A stretch of DNA of 64,000 bases from Sphingomonas crocodyli (GTDB lineage: Bacteria; Pseudomonadota; Alphaproteobacteria; Sphingomonadales; Sphingomonadaceae). How positions within the stretch are numbered: position 1 is the stretch's first letter; each line of letters opens with the position of its first letter. The translations under genes and the position numbers were made by a program. The DNA is taken from positions 558,001 through 622,000 of the forward strand of contig NZ_SACN01000001.1 of assembly GCF_004005865.1 (NCBI RefSeq), written 5' to 3'. Below the pieces are notes generated by a model. It had not been told where the DNA came from and searched no databases. It was given only the letters and a program-made list of their open reading frames with translations. This document shows, one piece after another, positions 7,980-16,754 of the stretch.

Positions 7980-8941
7980 AACTGCCCCTGATCAGTCTTA
8001 TCGTGCCGGTGAAGAACGAAGAGGACGCGATCGTCCCCTTCGTCACGCGCGTCACCCGCGTGCTCGATGGCCTGCGCGAGCCCGATGGCAGCCGGGTCGA
8101 TTGGGAAATCCTGTTCGTCGACGACGGTTCGACCGATGCGACGCTGGCCGCGATGATCGCCGCCAATCAGGTCGATCCGCGCGTCGTCGGCATCTCGCTG
8201 TCGCGCAATTTCGGGAAGGAGGCTGCGCTGTCGGCGGGCCTCGACAATGCGCGCGGGCGCACCGTCGTGCCGATCGACGTCGACATGCAGGATCCGCCCG
8301 AGGTGATCGGCGAGATGCTCGACAAATGGCGCATCGGTTATGAGGTCGTCTATGGCGTCCGCCGCAACCGGATGACCGACAGCTTCCCCAAGCGGCTGAC
8401 CGCCGATCTCTATTATCGCGCGCACAATTATCTGTCGGCGGACAAGATCCCCGAACATGCCGGCGATTTCCGCCTGCTCGATCGCCGCGTGGTGGAGGTC
8501 ATCCGCCAGATGCCCGAGCGGAACCGCTTCATGAAGGGGCTGTTCGCGTGGAGCGGCTTCCGCCAGACCGCGGTCGAATATGATCGCGCCGAACGCGCGG
8601 TGGGCACCACCAAGTTCAATTACTGGAAGCTGTGGACGCTCGCGATCGACGGCATCACCTCGGCCTCGACGCTCCCCTTGCGGGTCTGGTCCTATATGGG
8701 CGCGGTGATCGCCTTGTTCAGCCTGTTCTACGCGCTCTATCTGCTGGTGCGCGTGATGATCTACGGCGTCGATACGCCGGGCTATGCATCGATGATGGTC
8801 GCCACCCTGTTCCTGGGCGGCATGCAGCTGCTGTCGCTGGGGATATTGGGCGAATATGTCGGCCGCATCCTGGTCGAGACCAAGCATCGGCCGATTTACG
8901 TGGTGCGCCAGCGCATCGGCGCGCCTGAAGGAGAAGAGTGA
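7976..8941 (+). CDS. GtrB-type polyprenyl-phosphate glycosyltransferase (GT2)
   Basis: A 321-residue family 2 glycosyltransferase that would transfer a sugar from a nucleotide donor to polyprenyl phosphate at the cytosolic face. The GT-A domain shows LISLIVPVKNEEDAI, EILFVDDGSTDAT, LSRNFGKEAALSAGLDNA and the DxD-containing PIDVDMQDPP. The acceptor region has HAGDFRLLDRRVV and NRFMKGLFAWSGFRQ. Two C-terminal helices (MGAVIALFSLFYALYLL and MVATLFLGGMQLLSLGILGEYVGRI) anchor it. This is the usual partner of GtrA. GTG 7976 gives a four-base overlap with gtrA; ATG 7964 is an alternative. Confidence 0.9.
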   Translation: MKLPLISLIVPVKNEEDAIVPFVTRVTRVLDGLREPDGSRVDWEILFVDDGSTDATLAAMIAANQVDPRVVGISLSRNFGKEAALSAGLDNARGRTVVPIDVDMQDPPEVIGEMLDKWRIGYEVVYGVRRNRMTDSFPKRLTADLYYRAHNYLSADKIPEHAGDFRLLDRRVVEVIRQMPERNRFMKGLFAWSGFRQTAVEYDRAERAVGTTKFNYWKLWTLAIDGITSASTLPLRVWSYMGAVIALFSLFYALYLLVRVMIYGVDTPGYASMMVATLFLGGMQLLSLGILGEYVGRILVETKHRPIYVVRQRIGAPEGEE

Positions 8942-8942
8942 G

Positions 8943-9677
8943 TTGGATCGCGCCGTCTATGACCGCATGGCCGAAATCGATGCCGATCACTGGTGGTTCG
9001 TCGCACGGCGCAAGATCATCGCGACGCTGATCGACACGTTCCGGCCGAAGGCGGAGCCGATGAAGATCCTCGAGGTCGGCTGCGGCACCGGATCGAACCT
9101 CGCGCTGCTGCAGGGTTACGGCACGGTCGACGCGATCGAGCCGGACGATGGCGCCCGCGCGCTGGCCGCCGAACGCAGCGGTCTGGCGATCAAGGGCGGC
9201 TATTTGCCCCACGGCGTGCCGCTGGAGGACGGATATTACGACCTGATCGTCCTCTTTGACGTGCTGGAGCATATTCCGGAGGACGTGCCCGCGCTGACGG
9301 CGCTGCGCACCAAGCTGGCGCCCGGTGGCCGCATCCTCGTCACCGTGCCCGGCACGCCGTGGCTGTGGAGCGCACATGACGTCGCGCACCACCACCAGCG
9401 CCGCTATACCGAGGCGAGCCTGAAGCGAGTGTTCGCCGAGGCGGGGTTGAAGCCGCGCCACATCAGCCATTTCAACACGCTTCTCTTCCCGCTGATCGTC
9501 GCGGTGCGGGGCGTGGGGAAATTGCTGGGGCGCGAGGGCAATGACGACAAGATGCCGTCAGCGCCGGTCAACGCCGCGCTGAAGGCGATCTTCGGCGCCG
9601 AACGTCACTGGGTGGCGAAGGCGCGGGTGCCCTTAGGCGTTTCCATCGCCATGATCGCCGAGCCTTCGATCTCGTAA
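8943..9677 (+). CDS. class I SAM-dependent methyltransferase
   Basis: A 244-residue Rossmann-fold methyltransferase. Motif I is EVGCGTGSNLALL, the acidic end of β2 is in VDAIEPDDGARALA, and post-motif DLIVLFDVLEHIPED precedes LAPGGRILVTVPGTPWLWSAHD and HHHQRRYT. Proteins of this type usually methylate small molecules or lipid-linked sugars; context suggests a glycan or lipid substrate. The start is decided by the ribosome site: AAGGAG at 8928-8933 lies nine bases before TTG 8943, two bases after the GT2 stop. The 3' end overlaps the convergent membrane-protein gene by 73 bases. Confidence 0.87.
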   Translation: MDRAVYDRMAEIDADHWWFVARRKIIATLIDTFRPKAEPMKILEVGCGTGSNLALLQGYGTVDAIEPDDGARALAAERSGLAIKGGYLPHGVPLEDGYYDLIVLFDVLEHIPEDVPALTALRTKLAPGGRILVTVPGTPWLWSAHDVAHHHQRRYTEASLKRVFAEAGLKPRHISHFNTLLFPLIVAVRGVGKLLGREGNDDKMPSAPVNAALKAIFGAERHWVAKARVPLGVSIAMIAEPSIS

Positions 9678-11203
9678 AGCGCGCCGCGCTCGCCACCGTT
9701 CCAGATCTGCTTGAGGCTCGGATCGCCCTTGGGCCAGTGTTCGGGCGCGGTGTTGATCAGCCACAGATAATCGAAGGCGGCGTGCGGGAAGAGCGCGATC
9801 GAGCTTTCGATGCTGCGCGTCGTGCGGCCGCGGCAGCGCCTGGGGCGCATCACCTGGGTCGGATCCTCGGCATAGCCCTTGGCCGGGGCGTAGCGGATCG
9901 ACAGGAGCTGCGCGCCCGGCATCGTCCATAGCCCGTTGACGAAGGCTTCCTTGCGGACGACCGCGATCGCGCCGAGATGCTCCAGACGTGGCGCCTCCCA
10001 CCGGCTGAGGCACGGCAGGTCGATCAGCACGAAGATGCGCGACCCCTGCTTCACATGATCGAGCGCCTTCAACTGCTGCTCATAGCGGGTCGAGAAATCG
10101 TCGAAGCGGACGGTGCTGAGGTAGAGGCGGTAGCCGAACAGGCCGAGCGCGATCAAAGCGGTCGCGGCCAGCGCGCGCCGATCGGTGTAACGCGGGACGA
10201 TCGCAATCACCCCGATCGCGATCAGATAGGGCGCGAGGCGCATGTCGGCATAAGCCGAACCGATCACGATGCGGGGCATCAGGACATAAGCGATCGCCAG
10301 CACGATCATCGCGACGCCCAGCATGCGGCGCATGCGGAAGCCGATGCCGATCATCGCAAAGGCGATCAGCACCAGCAGCAGCGCGACATTGTACATGTCG
10401 AGCGTCATCCAGTGGTTGCGCAGCGACGAGACCAGATAGACGTATTTGGCGACCCAGTTGAACCAGTCGGTCGTCTCCCCCGTCACCGCGCCCGATCGCC
10501 ACGCGACCATCAGCAGCAGCGGCGGCGCGAGCGGAAGGCAGTGGAGGCTGCCCTGCCACAGTGACGCGAACACGCTCTTGCCCGTATCGCGCACGCGAAT
10601 GATCTCGGCCGCGAAGGCGAGCAGGCCGAGCACGCCCCAGGCGAAGCCGTGCGCGAGCCATATGATCGCGCCGATCGGCACGAACAGGATCGCGCGCAGC
10701 CGCAACCGCCCCGTCCGCGCCAGCCACAGCCACAGGGCGAAGGCGTTGAGCGTCAGCGCCATCGCGAAGACGTAGTTGATGAAGCCCCACTGGAACGGCC
10801 AGCTGAACGCGAAGGGTGCGACGAATGCGGCGGTGGCGGGCAGGCGCCCGTGGACTTCGCGTGCGACCAGCAGGAAGCCGAGCAGGGTGAGCGGCGGCAC
10901 GCTCATCACGATCAGCTTCACGCCCAGTTCGAGCCCGAAGATCTTCGCCATCGGAATGATGAGCAGATCGACGCCCAGATTGCCCATCAGCGCCCATTTG
11001 AAGCCGTAGAAGCGCGACAGAAGCGGCGATTCGGGCGACGCCGTCTCGACCGCATAGCGGGCCATGTGGCCCAGCAGGTCGGTGAGCGGGATGATCTGCG
11101 GCCGGATCATCGGGATCAGGCAGGCGAGCGACAGCGCCGCGATATACCAGGGGCTGGTCCACCAGCCCTTCGGGGGCGTCGCATGCGGCGCGGATCGGAA
11201 CAT
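9605..11203 (-). CDS. large multi-pass membrane protein, possible glycosyltransferase
   Basis: A 532-residue protein with about eleven hydrophobic segments and a C-terminal soluble part of ~130 residues. The first periplasmic loop has PLTDLLGHMARYAV, an acidic-plus-basic pattern reminiscent of GT-C enzymes but not diagnostic, so function is inferred from neighbours only. It is not obviously a close paralogue of the 587- and 619-residue proteins. It reads in the same direction as the next two upstream genes, forming a three-gene minus-strand set (flavoprotein, 619-residue protein, this one). Its last 73 bases are antisense to the methyltransferase gene. Confidence 0.75.
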   Translation of the reverse strand: MFRSAPHATPPKGWWTSPWYIAALSLACLIPMIRPQIIPLTDLLGHMARYAVETASPESPLLSRFYGFKWALMGNLGVDLLIIPMAKIFGLELGVKLIVMSVPPLTLLGFLLVAREVHGRLPATAAFVAPFAFSWPFQWGFINYVFAMALTLNAFALWLWLARTGRLRLRAILFVPIGAIIWLAHGFAWGVLGLLAFAAEIIRVRDTGKSVFASLWQGSLHCLPLAPPLLLMVAWRSGAVTGETTDWFNWVAKYVYLVSSLRNHWMTLDMYNVALLLVLIAFAMIGIGFRMRRMLGVAMIVLAIAYVLMPRIVIGSAYADMRLAPYLIAIGVIAIVPRYTDRRALAATALIALGLFGYRLYLSTVRFDDFSTRYEQQLKALDHVKQGSRIFVLIDLPCLSRWEAPRLEHLGAIAVVRKEAFVNGLWTMPGAQLLSIRYAPAKGYAEDPTQVMRPRRCRGRTTRSIESSIALFPHAAFDYLWLINTAPEHWPKGDPSLKQIWNGGERGALYEIEGSAIMAMETPKGTRAFATQ

Positions 11204-11252
11204 CAGGCGGCCTTATTTCGGCGCGCGGCGGGCTGCAAGGGGAGCGGCGCGG

Positions 11253-13112
11253 TTACGCGATCTTCCGCCACATGCGGAACGGGCTTCCCGGCAGCGCGAC
11301 GGGCTGTAGCCAGGCGGGCGGATGGCCGGCCATCAGGCGGGCCATCAGGCCGTGGGGGGCGGCCTTGATGTAAATCTGCGCCTCGTCCGCTTCCGGGTCG
11401 ATCAGAACGTGGGTCATGCCCTGCGCCGTCATCATCCGGCGGGTCGCGTCGATATCGCCGGTGAAGGCGGTGATCGTGCGGCGCAGGGGGACGGCGTTGC
11501 GATGATAGCCCGACGCCGGGAAACGGTGATGCGTGTGGACCAGCAGCGACGGCGCGACGTCGAGCGTGGAGAGGATGTAGGTTGCGGGCAGGGCTTCGAG
11601 CGCGCTCCAGCGGTCGCAACCCTGCGCGCAGGCGAGGGGCGTCGGCTGGCCCTGCTGCGCCACCGGAGCGGGATCGATCGCGTCGATCAGCGCGCCGCCG
11701 ATGCTGGTGGCGGTCAGCGGGGAGGCGGCGAGGATCGCCGCGCTCGATCCGACCACGCGGACGAGCAGGCGATGCGATTTGCGGACCCGATCGAGCGCGC
11801 GGGCGAGCAGCCACGCCGCACCCGGCAGCGCGAAGCCGTGCGCGACCGCCGAGGTGCGCTGCACCAGCAGCGAGAGCGCGAAGGCGGCGCCCGCGATCAG
11901 CAGCAGGCTTGCCCATTGGCGGCGGGCGGCGGGCGTTTCCGCCGCGCACCAGCCGAGCGCGAGGCCGGCGATCCCGATCAGTGGGAAGGCGAGAATCATC
12001 CCCTGCATGTCGGCCGACTGGCGCCAGATCGGCAGCCCTTCGACGACATGATCGTACCAGAAGGCGCGCGTCACCGGATCGAGCGCGCCGAACGGTCCGG
12101 CGGCGCAAAGCGGCGCGACGTGGAGAAAGGCGGTGAGGCCCATTGCGGTGCCCATCACGATCGGCACGGCACGCACGGCGCGGGGGGCTGTGGCAAGGTG
12201 GCGTGCGGCGACGATCGCGCCCAGCGCGCCGCCGCCGATCAGCATCAGCCAGGCCGGCCCCATCGCGTCGCATTCGGTGTGCCCCCAGGCCGACAGGCGA
12301 TGCGCGACGAGGAACCAGAGCGCGGCGCCCCCCGCAAAGGCGGTGGCGAAACCCTGTAGCCGCGCGGCATGACCGGCGTCGTCGCGACCGATCAGGAAGC
12401 GCAGGATGACGAGGCCGAATATCGCCGCGACCATCGGCACGCCCTCCATCGACACCGACAGCCAGATCGCGGCCGCCAGCCCGGCGAGCAGGCCGCCGCG
12501 CAATGCACGCGGGTCGAGCAGGGCGGCGGCGGTCGCCATCGCCATCATCGTCTGCCAGCCATGATGATCGATCCGCATCGGCATCGTCTGGAACAGGATC
12601 GGCGGGCAGCAGGCGACGAGCAGGGGCGCCGCGAATGACGCCGCCGGCCCGCCGACCCGGCGCGTGGCGATCATCAGCGCGGCCATGATGCCGAGCAGGA
12701 TCAGCAGCGGGACGACGCACAGGGCGGCCCGCTCGCCCAGCACATCGCCCAGCAAGGGACGGAACAGCAGGGTGAGCGCCGCGATCGGCAGATCTACGAT
12801 CCGCGACCAGTGCATCGCGAAGCCGCGCGGCGGATCAAGCCGATATTGGGTAACGTCGAACCAGCTCTGCCCGGCCAGCCAGTCGCGCACTTCGAGCAGG
12901 CGCATATAATCGTCGGGATCCCACATCCGCAGCAGCACGACATGCTGCCACGCGAGGAGCATCGTGACGGCGGCTGCGATCGCCCAGGGCGCGAGGAGGG
13001 CGAGTGCGCCTTCTCCCCACGCCGTTCGTGTCGAGCGAAGTCGAGACACGTTGTCTTGCGGGGCCGTGTCTCGACTTCGCTCGACACGAACGGAAGTGGG
13101 GAGATCAGTCAC
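11253..13112 (-). CDS. multi-pass membrane protein, GT-C-like paralogue with repeat-encoded N-terminus
   Basis: A 619-residue membrane protein paralogous to the one at 5601-7364. Shared features are the first-loop block DPDDYMRLL (D65-R71), WLAGQSWFDVTQYRLDPP, HWSRIVDLPIAAL and, near the C-terminus, ASGYHRN. About eleven hydrophobic segments follow. The GTG start at 13112 lies eight bases after the flavoprotein stop. Residues ~7-30 (RVERSRDTAPQ...RLRSTRT) are entirely encoded by a perfect 29-base inverted repeat inserted just upstream of the first helix. If that part is not translated, the start would be near the ATG at residue 51, within the first helix, which looks too short. Confidence 0.75.
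   Translation of the reverse strand: MTDLPTSVRVERSRDTAPQDNVSRLRSTRTAWGEGALALLAPWAIAAAVTMLLAWQHVVLLRMWDPDDYMRLLEVRDWLAGQSWFDVTQYRLDPPRGFAMHWSRIVDLPIAALTLLFRPLLGDVLGERAALCVVPLLILLGIMAALMIATRRVGGPAASFAAPLLVACCPPILFQTMPMRIDHHGWQTMMAMATAAALLDPRALRGGLLAGLAAAIWLSVSMEGVPMVAAIFGLVILRFLIGRDDAGHAARLQGFATAFAGGAALWFLVAHRLSAWGHTECDAMGPAWLMLIGGGALGAIVAARHLATAPRAVRAVPIVMGTAMGLTAFLHVAPLCAAGPFGALDPVTRAFWYDHVVEGLPIWRQSADMQGMILAFPLIGIAGLALGWCAAETPAARRQWASLLLIAGAAFALSLLVQRTSAVAHGFALPGAAWLLARALDRVRKSHRLLVRVVGSSAAILAASPLTATSIGGALIDAIDPAPVAQQGQPTPLACAQGCDRWSALEALPATYILSTLDVAPSLLVHTHHRFPASGYHRNAVPLRRTITAFTGDIDATRRMMTAQGMTHVLIDPEADEAQIYIKAAPHGLMARLMAGHPPAWLQPVALPGSPFRMWRKIA
13022..13093. repeat. perfect 29-base inverted repeat inside a coding region
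   Basis: Arms 13022-13050 and 13065-13093 are exact reverse complements, with core TCGAGCGAAGTCGAGACAC and a 14-base centre. It belongs to a palindrome type common in sphingomonads but here lies inside the 5' end of the 619-residue membrane-protein frame, which it keeps open. Confidence 0.9.
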
Positions 13113-13120
13113 GGAAAGGC

Positions 13121-14650
13121 TCAGGCGGCCTTCTTCAACCGCCGCGGGACCAGCCGTTCGGAGCGCAGGGCTGCGGCGACGCCTTCGTCGTCACCCTCGC
13201 GGCCGGCCTCGTGATATTCGGCATCTTCGTTGACCGACCACAGATCGTGGCGGCGACGGCCTTCGACGATGTTTCGCACCGCGAGCATCGCGGTCATCAT
13301 CGCATGATCCTGATTGTTATAGCGGTGCATGCCGTTGCGGCCGATCATCTGGAGCGTGGGATAACGCGCCTCCAGTTCAGTGCGGATCGCCTCGACATGG
13401 CCCGCATAATGATCGTCATAGACCGGATAGGCCTTTTCCTGCCGCACCACCGCGCCGCCGACCACCTGGTTGGGATCGCACAGGCCGAGGCGGGCGAGTT
13501 CGGCGGTCGCGAGCGCGATCAGCCCCTCGTCGGTCGAGCTCCACAGGCCATCGCCTTCGAAACAGAAATATTCGAGGCCGACGCAGGCCAGCGCCTCATC
13601 AGGCACCATTTCGGGCGACCAGCTGCGGAAATTCTGGATACGGCCGACCTTCACCTTATCCTCGTGGATGTAGATCCAGTTGTCGGGGAACAGATCTTCC
13701 GACCGGATCATCAAGGCGACGGTCAGGAAGTCGCGATAGTTGAGCGCCATCGCGTTCGGCATCGACTTGGGCATCGGGTGGATGCGCGCGACCAGTTCGC
13801 GCACCGGGGCCGACGAAATCAGATGATCTGCGGTGATGACGCGGGTCTTGCCCTCGGCCGACTTGATCGTGACGCGCCAGTGGCCGGCGCGCTCGTCCCA
13901 GCTCGCCTGGTGCAGCGCATGGCCCATCAGGAAGCGGTTGCCATGTTTGAGGATGCGATCGCGCGCGGCATCCCACATCATGCCGGGGCCCTTGCGCGGA
14001 TAGCGGAAGCTTTCGAGCAGGGTCTTGGCCTGCATCCCGTCATTGGGGCGGCGATTGAGGCCCAGCGAGCGCTTGATCCCGTCGAACACCGCCTTGCCCA
14101 GCGACAGCCCCTTGATCCGCTGCGCCGCCCAATCGGCCGACATATCCTCGCACGGCATGCCCCAGACCTTCTCCGTATAGGTCTTGAAGAAGATGCCGAA
14201 CAGTCGCTCACCAAACTGGTTGATCACCCATTTGTCGAAGGATTTCACATCCTTGTGGGGACGCAGCTTGGCACGGAAGAAGGAGAGCATGCACAGGGTG
14301 GATTCGATCAGGCCGAGCTTCTTCAGCGCATCGAAGGCGCGCAGCGGATAATCGTAGAACTTGCCGCGATAGTAGATGCGGCTCATCCGCGGCCGTTCGA
14401 TGAAATCGTTCGGCAACAGCTCGTCCCACAGTTCCACCACCTCACGGGACTTGGAAAAGAAACGATGCCCGCCAATGTCGAATCGGAAGCCGTCATGTTC
14501 GACGGTGCGGCTGATTCCGCCGACCTGTTCGGCGTCTTTTTCGACCAGAGTCACCGAAAAACTGCGCTTTCCCAGCAGATAGCCGGCGGTCAGGCCCGCC
14601 GGCCCCGCGCCGATGATCGCCACGTCGCTATGCTGTTCGACCGGGCTCAT
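13121..14650 (-). CDS. FAD/NAD(P)-dependent oxidoreductase, UDP-galactopyranose-mutase-like
   Basis: A 509-residue flavoprotein. The N-terminal dinucleotide fold is AIIGAGPAGLTAGYLLGK, followed by GGISRTVEHDGFRFDIGGHRFF, a pattern shared by UDP-galactopyranose mutases and protoporphyrinogen-oxidase-like amine oxidases. FFKTYTEKVWGMPCEDMSADWAAQRI and the C-terminal GRNGMHRYNNQDHAMMTAMLA are typical of mutase-like proteins in polysaccharide clusters. Neighbouring glycosyltransferase-like genes make a sugar-nucleotide or polyprenyl-sugar substrate likely, possibly galactofuranose formation; this is inference. It is first in a minus-strand run with the two membrane proteins. Confidence 0.82.
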   Translation of the reverse strand: MSPVEQHSDVAIIGAGPAGLTAGYLLGKRSFSVTLVEKDAEQVGGISRTVEHDGFRFDIGGHRFFSKSREVVELWDELLPNDFIERPRMSRIYYRGKFYDYPLRAFDALKKLGLIESTLCMLSFFRAKLRPHKDVKSFDKWVINQFGERLFGIFFKTYTEKVWGMPCEDMSADWAAQRIKGLSLGKAVFDGIKRSLGLNRRPNDGMQAKTLLESFRYPRKGPGMMWDAARDRILKHGNRFLMGHALHQASWDERAGHWRVTIKSAEGKTRVITADHLISSAPVRELVARIHPMPKSMPNAMALNYRDFLTVALMIRSEDLFPDNWIYIHEDKVKVGRIQNFRSWSPEMVPDEALACVGLEYFCFEGDGLWSSTDEGLIALATAELARLGLCDPNQVVGGAVVRQEKAYPVYDDHYAGHVEAIRTELEARYPTLQMIGRNGMHRYNNQDHAMMTAMLAVRNIVEGRRRHDLWSVNEDAEYHEAGREGDDEGVAAALRSERLVPRRLKKAA

Positions 14651-15002
14651 GGGTGTCGCAATCCTTTTCCGTCAGACGGACAAGGCTTCTGGACGGCCAG
14701 CCTCTAAAAGATGGTTAACGGAAGATAACCCGTCGACCGCGTCATCCTCTTTTTAGGGGAGGCGTCTGCAACCTTAGGACGACATATACCGTAGCATTAG
14801 TGCAAATGTGCGTTTTGCCGGCAGGCGCCATGATGCATTGGGGTTTCCGTTGCTCCCGCGAACAGGGGCGGGGCCGGCGACCTAAGTGTCGATTGGTCAT
14901 GTCTTTTTCGGTTACTTACAACCGGGATGACAGGAGCGACATTTGCAATTAACAGTCGGCCACAAATTGGGTGGCCGTAATTTAGTTGCAGGGGGGTGCG
15001 TG
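14651..15002. other. divergent promoter region and leader of the secretion operon
   Basis: No credible gene. It separates the flavoprotein from the TpsB gene and is AT-richer around 14700-14800. Small inverted repeats occur: CGGTT-ACTTA-CAACCG and, just before the tpsB ribosome site, CGGCCAC (14957-14963) pairing with GTGGCCG (14971-14977). That hairpin could influence translation of the operon. Two ribosome sites are visible, AGGAG at 14932-14936 before TTG 14943 and AGGGGGG at 14990-14996 before GTG 15003. Confidence 0.5.
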
Positions 15003-16754
15003 GTGCGTAACCGATTCGCGTTGATCGCTGGCGTGGGCGGCCTTTCGCTCGTTGCATCGCCAGTCGCCGCACAGGTCGCCACGCCGCAGCTCGCCCCGAC
15101 TCGCGAAGAAGTCACCCGCAACCAGCGCGGTGGCGACGTGCCGACCGCCAGCAGCAAGCTGATGGTCGACGGCGGGATCGAACGCGCGCCCTGCGCGCTC
15201 GACGATCCGGCCTATGCCGACATCAAGGTCACGATCACTGCGGCCCAGTTCAACAATCTGCAGGGCGTGACGCCCGAAGAATTGCGCCCGGCCTATGAAT
15301 CGGTGCTGGGCCAGGAACGGCCGATCAGCACGATCTGCACGATCCGCGACGCCGCCGCCACGATCCTGCGCCAGAAGGGCTATCTGGCCGCCGTGCAGGT
15401 GCCGGTGCAGACGATCGAGAACGGCGTCGTCAAGTTCGAGGTGCTGTTCGCCAAGATCGTCGCGGTCCGCGTGCGCGGCGATGCCGGCAAGCAGGAGGCG
15501 ATCCTCGCCCGGTATTTGTCGAAGCTGACCCAGGATCCGGTGTTCAACCGCTACAATGCGGAACGCTATCTGCTGCTCGCGCGCGATGTGCCGGGCATGG
15601 ACGTGCGCCTGTCGCTCAAGCCCGCGGGCACGACGCCGGGCGAGCTGGTCGGCGAAGTCAGCGTGGTGCGCACGCCGTTCGATCTCGACGCCAATGTCCA
15701 GAATTTCGCCGCGAAGCAGACGGGCCGCTGGTCGGGCCTGTTGCGCGGGCAGGGTTATGGCCTGCTCACCTCGGGCGATCGGCTGAGCGCCTCGGTCTCC
15801 TCGACCGCGGACTTCAAGGAACAGCAGATCGCGCAGCTCGGCTATGACATGCGGCTGGGTTCCGAAGGTCTGGTGCTGTCGGGCAACCTCACCCAGGCGT
15901 GGACCAAGCCGGAGATCGACGTTCCCGGCCTCTCGCTCAAGGCGCGTACATTGTTCTGGACCGGGGGCGTCAGCTATCCGATCAAGCGCAGCCAGGCGAT
16001 GAGCATTGCGGTGGCCGGTGGCCTCGATTATCTCAACCAGACGGTGCGCGTGAACGGCATCGTCTTCTCGCGCGATCAGCTGCGCGTGCTCTATGCGCGG
16101 CTCGACGGCGATTTCGCCGATATTCAGGAAGGTCGCCCGTCGCGCTGGCGCGGTTCGGGATCGATCGAGCTGCGGCGTGGCCTCAGCATCCTGAACGCCA
16201 GCGAAAATGGCCCGCTCGGATCGTTCACCGATCGTACCTTCACCGGCCGTCCGCTGGGCGATCCGACCGCGACGGTGATCCGCGCCTCGGGCGAGTTCGA
16301 GGTGAACACCGGCTATAATCTGTGGCTCGCGGTTATGCCGCGCGCGCAATATGCGTTCGATCCGCTGCTCAGCTTCGAACAATTCTCGACCGGCAACTAC
16401 TCGATCGGCCGCGGCTATGATCCGGGCACCACGATCGGTGATAACGGCATCGGCGCCAGCTACGAAGTGCGCTGGAACCGCTTCACGCCCTTCCCGCGCT
16501 ATAACCTTGTCGTGCAGCCCTTCCTGTTCGCCGATGTCGCGCGGACCTGGATCAAGGATGTCGGCGCGATCCAGGGCTATCACGACACGTCGATCTCGCT
16601 GGGCGGCGGCGTCCATGCCGCGCTCAACAACCGCTTCCGCATCGATGCGACGCTTGCCGTGCCGATGCGCCGGACCGGCTTCCAGACCGAGAAGCCCGAT
16701 CCCCGCTTCCTGATTTCGCTGACGACCAAGCTTTGGCCCTGGAGTGCCCGGTAA
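15003..16754 (+). CDS. TpsB/ShlB/FhaC-type two-partner secretion transporter
   Basis: A 583-residue Omp85-superfamily outer-membrane transporter. A signal peptide (RNRFALIAGVGGLSLVASPVAAQ) is followed by an NTD/POTRA_2-like region around residues 75-160 (PISTICTIRDAAATILRQKGYLAAVQVPVQ). A second POTRA-like part comes next, then a β-barrel rich in aromatic/alternating strands that ends in LTTKLWPWSAR. It would export the TpsA-like protein encoded next. GTG 15003 places the signal peptide at the N-terminus and follows AGGGGGG; TTG 14943, with its own AGGAG, would add 20 residues. The stop overlaps the next start (TAATG). Confidence 0.88.
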   Translation: MRNRFALIAGVGGLSLVASPVAAQVATPQLAPTREEVTRNQRGGDVPTASSKLMVDGGIERAPCALDDPAYADIKVTITAAQFNNLQGVTPEELRPAYESVLGQERPISTICTIRDAAATILRQKGYLAAVQVPVQTIENGVVKFEVLFAKIVAVRVRGDAGKQEAILARYLSKLTQDPVFNRYNAERYLLLARDVPGMDVRLSLKPAGTTPGELVGEVSVVRTPFDLDANVQNFAAKQTGRWSGLLRGQGYGLLTSGDRLSASVSSTADFKEQQIAQLGYDMRLGSEGLVLSGNLTQAWTKPEIDVPGLSLKARTLFWTGGVSYPIKRSQAMSIAVAGGLDYLNQTVRVNGIVFSRDQLRVLYARLDGDFADIQEGRPSRWRGSGSIELRRGLSILNASENGPLGSFTDRTFTGRPLGDPTATVIRASGEFEVNTGYNLWLAVMPRAQYAFDPLLSFEQFSTGNYSIGRGYDPGTTIGDNGIGASYEVRWNRFTPFPRYNLVVQPFLFADVARTWIKDVGAIQGYHDTSISLGGGVHAALNNRFRIDATLAVPMRRTGFQTEKPDPRFLISLTTKLWPWSAR

